Below, piece by piece: positions 14,763 to 16,887 of a DNA stretch of 16,887 bases; positions within the stretch are counted from its first letter, which is position 1, and the number at the start of each line of letters is the position of its first letter. The position numbers and the translations under genes are program-made. The notes beneath the pieces were generated by a model that saw nothing but the letters and a program-made list of their open reading frames with translations, had not been told where the DNA came from and made no database searches. This stretch comes from Clostridiaceae bacterium (GTDB lineage: Bacteria; Bacillota; Clostridia; Oscillospirales; Acutalibacteraceae), in assembly GCA_016292785.1 (NCBI GenBank), contig JAEDFL010000039.1, forward strand, positions 1 to 16,887, in the 5' to 3' direction.

Positions 14763-14783
14763 ATTTATGAAAGGAAATCCGAA

Positions 14784-15521
14784 ATGACGGAAACTATAAC
14801 AAAATGGTTTGCCGACTTTAAGGCGGACTTTATTCTCAATTTTATAGACGGTAATCGCTGGCAGCTTTTGCTGGACGGTCTTGCTTCAACTCTCAAGATT
14901 ACAGCCTGTGCCGTGCTTCTTGGTATTGCCATAGGTATAGTAATTGCGGCGATACGTTCGAGCCACGATAAAAATCAGACCAAGCTTCGCGGATTAGGCG
15001 GCTTTATCCTAAAAATTTTTAATGCCGTGGCAAAGCTTTATCTGACTGTTATCAGAGGCACTCCGGTTGTTGTTCAGCTTATGATAATGTATTTCGTTAT
15101 CTTTGCTTCTTCAAACAACAAGTTTCTTATCGCCGTGCTTGCTTTCGGTATCAATTCGGGCGCATATGTTGCCGAGATATTCCGAAGCGGTATTATGGCT
15201 GTCGATGAGGGACAGATGGAGGCAGGACGCTCGCTCGGTCTCAACTATTTCCAGACTATGATTTACATTATCATTCCGCAGGCTTTCAAGACCGTTCTTC
15301 CGACTCTTGCGAACGAATTTATCGTTCTTCTGAAGGAAACGTCGGTTGCAGGCTATGTAGGAATGACGGATCTTACCCGTGCGGGCGATATGATCCGAGG
15401 CGTAACCTTCTCGGCGTTTATGCCTCTGATTGCCGTTGCGCTTATTTACCTTGTAATGGTCATAATACTTACGAAGCTTGTGTCGATTCTTGAAAGGAGG
15501 CTGCGTAACAGTGAGCGATAA
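14784..15521 (+). CDS. Polar amino acid ABC transporter, permease
   Basis: 245 residues of the HisM/GlnP-type permease family. Several membrane helices are evident (about 33-57, 81-108, 115-135 and 209-235). RGTPVVVQL (91-99) and the cytoplasmic EAA loop EAGRSLGLNYFQ (147-158), which docks on the ATPase, are clear, and NEFIVLLKETS (177-187) is typical. It probably works as a homodimer, as only one permease gene is present. The ATG at 14784 has AAAGGA 8 nt upstream. An earlier in-frame ATG at 14757 lies inside the intercistronic hairpin and lacks a ribosome binding site. Its last codons overlap the ATPase gene by 11 nt. Confidence 0.93.
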   Translation: MTETITKWFADFKADFILNFIDGNRWQLLLDGLASTLKITACAVLLGIAIGIVIAAIRSSHDKNQTKLRGLGGFILKIFNAVAKLYLTVIRGTPVVVQLMIMYFVIFASSNNKFLIAVLAFGINSGAYVAEIFRSGIMAVDEGQMEAGRSLGLNYFQTMIYIIIPQAFKTVLPTLANEFIVLLKETSVAGYVGMTDLTRAGDMIRGVTFSAFMPLIAVALIYLVMVIILTKLVSILERRLRNSER

Positions 15522-16251
15522 TGCACTTATAAAGGTTACCGATCTCCACAAGATTTACGGTGAGCTACACGCTCTTGACGGAGTTTCCACAGAGATAAAA
15601 AAGGGCGAGGTCGTTGTTATAATCGGACCCTCCGGCTCGGGCAAATCGACCTTCCTGCGCTCTCTCAATCTCCTTGAGGAGCCGTCAAGCGGTAAAATCG
15701 AGTTTGAGGGTGTTGACATCACGGATAAAAAGGTTGATATCAACATTCACCGTCAGAAGATGGGCATGGTTTTCCAGCATTTTAACCTTTTCCCACATAT
15801 GACGGTACTGAGAAACCTTACGCTTGCTCCGATGAAGCTTCACAAGATCAGCAAAGAGCAGGCGGAAAAGGAGGCTATGGAGCTTCTGCAAAAGGTAGGA
15901 CTTGCGGACAGGGCAAACGCCTATCCGTCCCAGCTTTCCGGCGGTCAGAAACAGCGAATTGCGATCGTCCGTGCGCTTGCAATGAAGCCCGATGTAATGC
16001 TTTTTGACGAGCCGACCTCGGCTCTCGATCCCGAAATGGTCGGAGAGGTTCTTGAGGTTATGCAGTCGCTTGCAAAAGAGGGTATGACGATGGTTGTCGT
16101 AACTCATGAAATGGGCTTCGCCAAAGAGGCGGCGACAAGGGTTATATTTATGGACGAGGGCAAGATGGTCGAGGAAAATACCCCTGACGAATTTTTCTCC
16201 TGTCCCAAAACCGACCGCTGTAAGGACTTCCTGTCTAAGGTTCTTGTATAA
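15511..16251 (+). CDS. Polar amino acid ABC transporter, ATP-binding protein
   Basis: 246 residues of the GlnQ/HisP type, the cytoplasmic motor of the importer. Walker A GPSGSGKST (39-47), the Q-loop in FQHFNLFPH (88-96), signature LSGGQKQRIA (142-151), Walker B VMLFDEPTSALDPE (162-175) and the switch His199 in VTHEMGFA are all intact. The start is GTG at 15511: it has a perfect AAAGGAGG (15493-15500) 10 nt upstream inside the permease gene, and the next ATG (15521) is out of frame. The 11-nt overlap with the permease gene implies translational coupling. No C-terminal regulatory domain is present. A strong terminator follows the stop. Confidence 0.94.
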   Translation: MSDNALIKVTDLHKIYGELHALDGVSTEIKKGEVVVIIGPSGSGKSTFLRSLNLLEEPSSGKIEFEGVDITDKKVDINIHRQKMGMVFQHFNLFPHMTVLRNLTLAPMKLHKISKEQAEKEAMELLQKVGLADRANAYPSQLSGGQKQRIAIVRALAMKPDVMLFDEPTSALDPEMVGEVLEVMQSLAKEGMTMVVVTHEMGFAKEAATRVIFMDEGKMVEENTPDEFFSCPKTDRCKDFLSKVLV

Positions 16252-16263
16252 AAATTGCACAAA

Positions 16264-16305
16264 AAATGCACGATATTTTTGTGATAACGTGCATTTACTT
16301 TTTTT
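16264..16305 (+). terminator. Terminator of the amino acid importer operon
   Basis: AAATGCACG (16264-16272) pairs perfectly with CGTGCATTT (16288-16296) over 9 bp with a 15-nt loop. After two bases comes TTTTTTT (16299-16305). It lies 12 nt after the ATPase stop. Confidence 0.85.
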
Positions 16306-16322
16306 GCTGAAAAAAGTATAAT
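16294..16322 (+). promoter_or_regulatory. Probable promoter of the final, partial gene
   Basis: TATAAT (16317-16322) has TTTACT (16294-16299) 17 bp upstream as a partial -35. That -35 falls within the end of the preceding terminator hairpin and T-run, so the two elements share bases. A start codon follows 35 nt after the -10. Confidence 0.55.
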
Positions 16323-16357
16323 ATAGTAAATGTTTATGCTTTGAAAGGGGTAAAACT

Positions 16358-16887
16358 ATGAGCTCAAAGAAGAAAAAAGCAAAGAAAGAGCTTTCCGAAG
16401 CTGTTGATTCGGAAGTATTGGAGACTGAAGCAGTCGATACCAAAAAGAAGAAAAAGAAGGCTAAGAAGGAAAAGACTCCTATGGATCTTGATTCCAAGAA
16501 GACTCTTTTCAAGAGCTTTACGGCTTTGGTATGCGTTATTGCCGTCTGCATCACCGCTGTTGTTAATACGGGTAAAATGTGCGACGCCGCAAAGAAAGCC
16601 GCAGAGCAGAGAGGCTCAGCCGCAACCGAAGCAATGGGCGATGATGCCGCAGTTGACGGAGAGGTTCCGGCAGACAACGCCGTTGTTGATGAAGTTCCTA
16701 CAGACGCAAGCGGCGAGGAAGTTCCGACAGACGCCGCTCCTGCCGATGATGCAAGCGCAGGCACAGCCGGTACGGACACAAGCTCAAGCGCAGGCACAGC
16801 TACATCGGGCAACAAGACTACTGCCGCCGCAAGCTCAGGCATTCCGACCGGTGTTGCTCAGATCGTAAGCTATTACAACACCGCAAC
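16358..16887 (+). CDS. Membrane-anchored protein with lysine-rich tail and low-complexity stalk, partial
   Basis: The first 176 codons, open to the window edge and therefore truncated at the 3' end. GAAAGGGG stands 7 nt before the ATG. Residues 1-48 are very rich in Lys and Glu and should be cytoplasmic. Residues about 52-71 form one hydrophobic membrane helix (FTALVCVIAVCITAVV). Residues 76-165 are a low-complexity Ala/Asp/Ser/Thr/Gly/Pro region with three EVP(A/T)D units about 10 residues apart (102-106, 112-116, 121-125), then SAGTA-like repeats. From 162 the composition becomes normal (GVAQIVSYYN), so a folded extracytoplasmic domain probably begins there. The positive-inside rule predicts N-in, C-out. 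I do not recognise the family; a cell-surface or envelope protein is the likely class. Confidence 0.8.
   Translation, partial: MSSKKKKAKKELSEAVDSEVLETEAVDTKKKKKKAKKEKTPMDLDSKKTLFKSFTALVCVIAVCITAVVNTGKMCDAAKKAAEQRGSAATEAMGDDAAVDGEVPADNAVVDEVPTDASGEEVPTDAAPADDASAGTAGTDTSSSAGTATSGNKTTAAASSGIPTGVAQIVSYYNTA

Noticed and set aside
15685..16842. 385-codon open frame on the minus strand opposite the importer ATPase gene and the last gene
   Set aside because: It lies antisense to a gene with complete ABC ATPase motifs and to a second well-supported gene. Its protein is low complexity without domains, and no ribosome binding site supports it.
1..16887. CRISPR array, toxin-antitoxin pair, restriction, phage or transposon genes
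   Set aside because: No regular repeats and no protein of these classes. Every stretch longer than about 300 nt is accounted for by metabolic, transport, membrane or leader features.

Overview
The window reads as chromosomal DNA from a low-to-mid GC Gram-positive anaerobe of the Clostridia, most likely an Oscillospiraceae/Ruminococcaceae-type gut bacterium. This is inferred from strong GGAGG-type ribosome binding sites, consensus sigma-A promoters, a Gram-positive lipoprotein signal and the clostridial flavour of the proteins. No sequence search was run. Genes are tightly packed. No phage, transposon, CRISPR, tRNA or rRNA was seen.

Layout. (1) 87-1541, minus strand: a 484-residue polytopic membrane protein of unknown function, transcribed divergently from the main operon. 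(2) 1631-10043: one operon for aromatic amino acid synthesis. It starts with a consensus promoter, a leader peptide rich in Phe and Tyr codons, and an intrinsic terminator that can plausibly refold into an antiterminator. The genes are pheA (chorismate mutase-prephenate dehydratase), aroB, aroC, an aroE-aroK fusion, aroQ (type II dehydroquinase), aroA, tyrA and a type I-alpha DAHP synthase, closed by a strong hairpin. Together they cover all seven shikimate steps plus the routes to phenylpyruvate and 4-hydroxyphenylpyruvate; only the final aminotransferase is missing. (3) 10060-11577: a monocistronic FAD-dependent oxidoreductase of unknown substrate with its own promoter and terminator. (4) 11590-13862: a half-size ABC exporter followed 3 nt later by a YhcH/YjgK/YiaL-family protein. 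(5) 13869-16305: a polar amino acid ABC importer (lipoprotein receptor, permease, ATPase) with a stable hairpin between receptor and permease, ended by a strong terminator. (6) 16358-end: the start of a membrane-anchored protein with a lysine-rich cytoplasmic tail and a low-complexity extracytoplasmic stalk, cut by the window edge.

The most interesting feature is the attenuator at 1666-1861. The leader peptide carries Phe-Tyr-Tyr-Phe-Tyr-Tyr, encoded by a perfect 9-nt tandem duplication. Directly after it an ATGCGG segment can pair with the 5' arm of the terminator. This predicts ribosome-stalling control by charged Phe and Tyr tRNA over the whole common shikimate pathway, with no Trp codon in the sensor. 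For a Firmicute, where T-box riboswitches and protein regulators are the usual solution, this is unusual. I see no sign of a defence island or other wholly new system.
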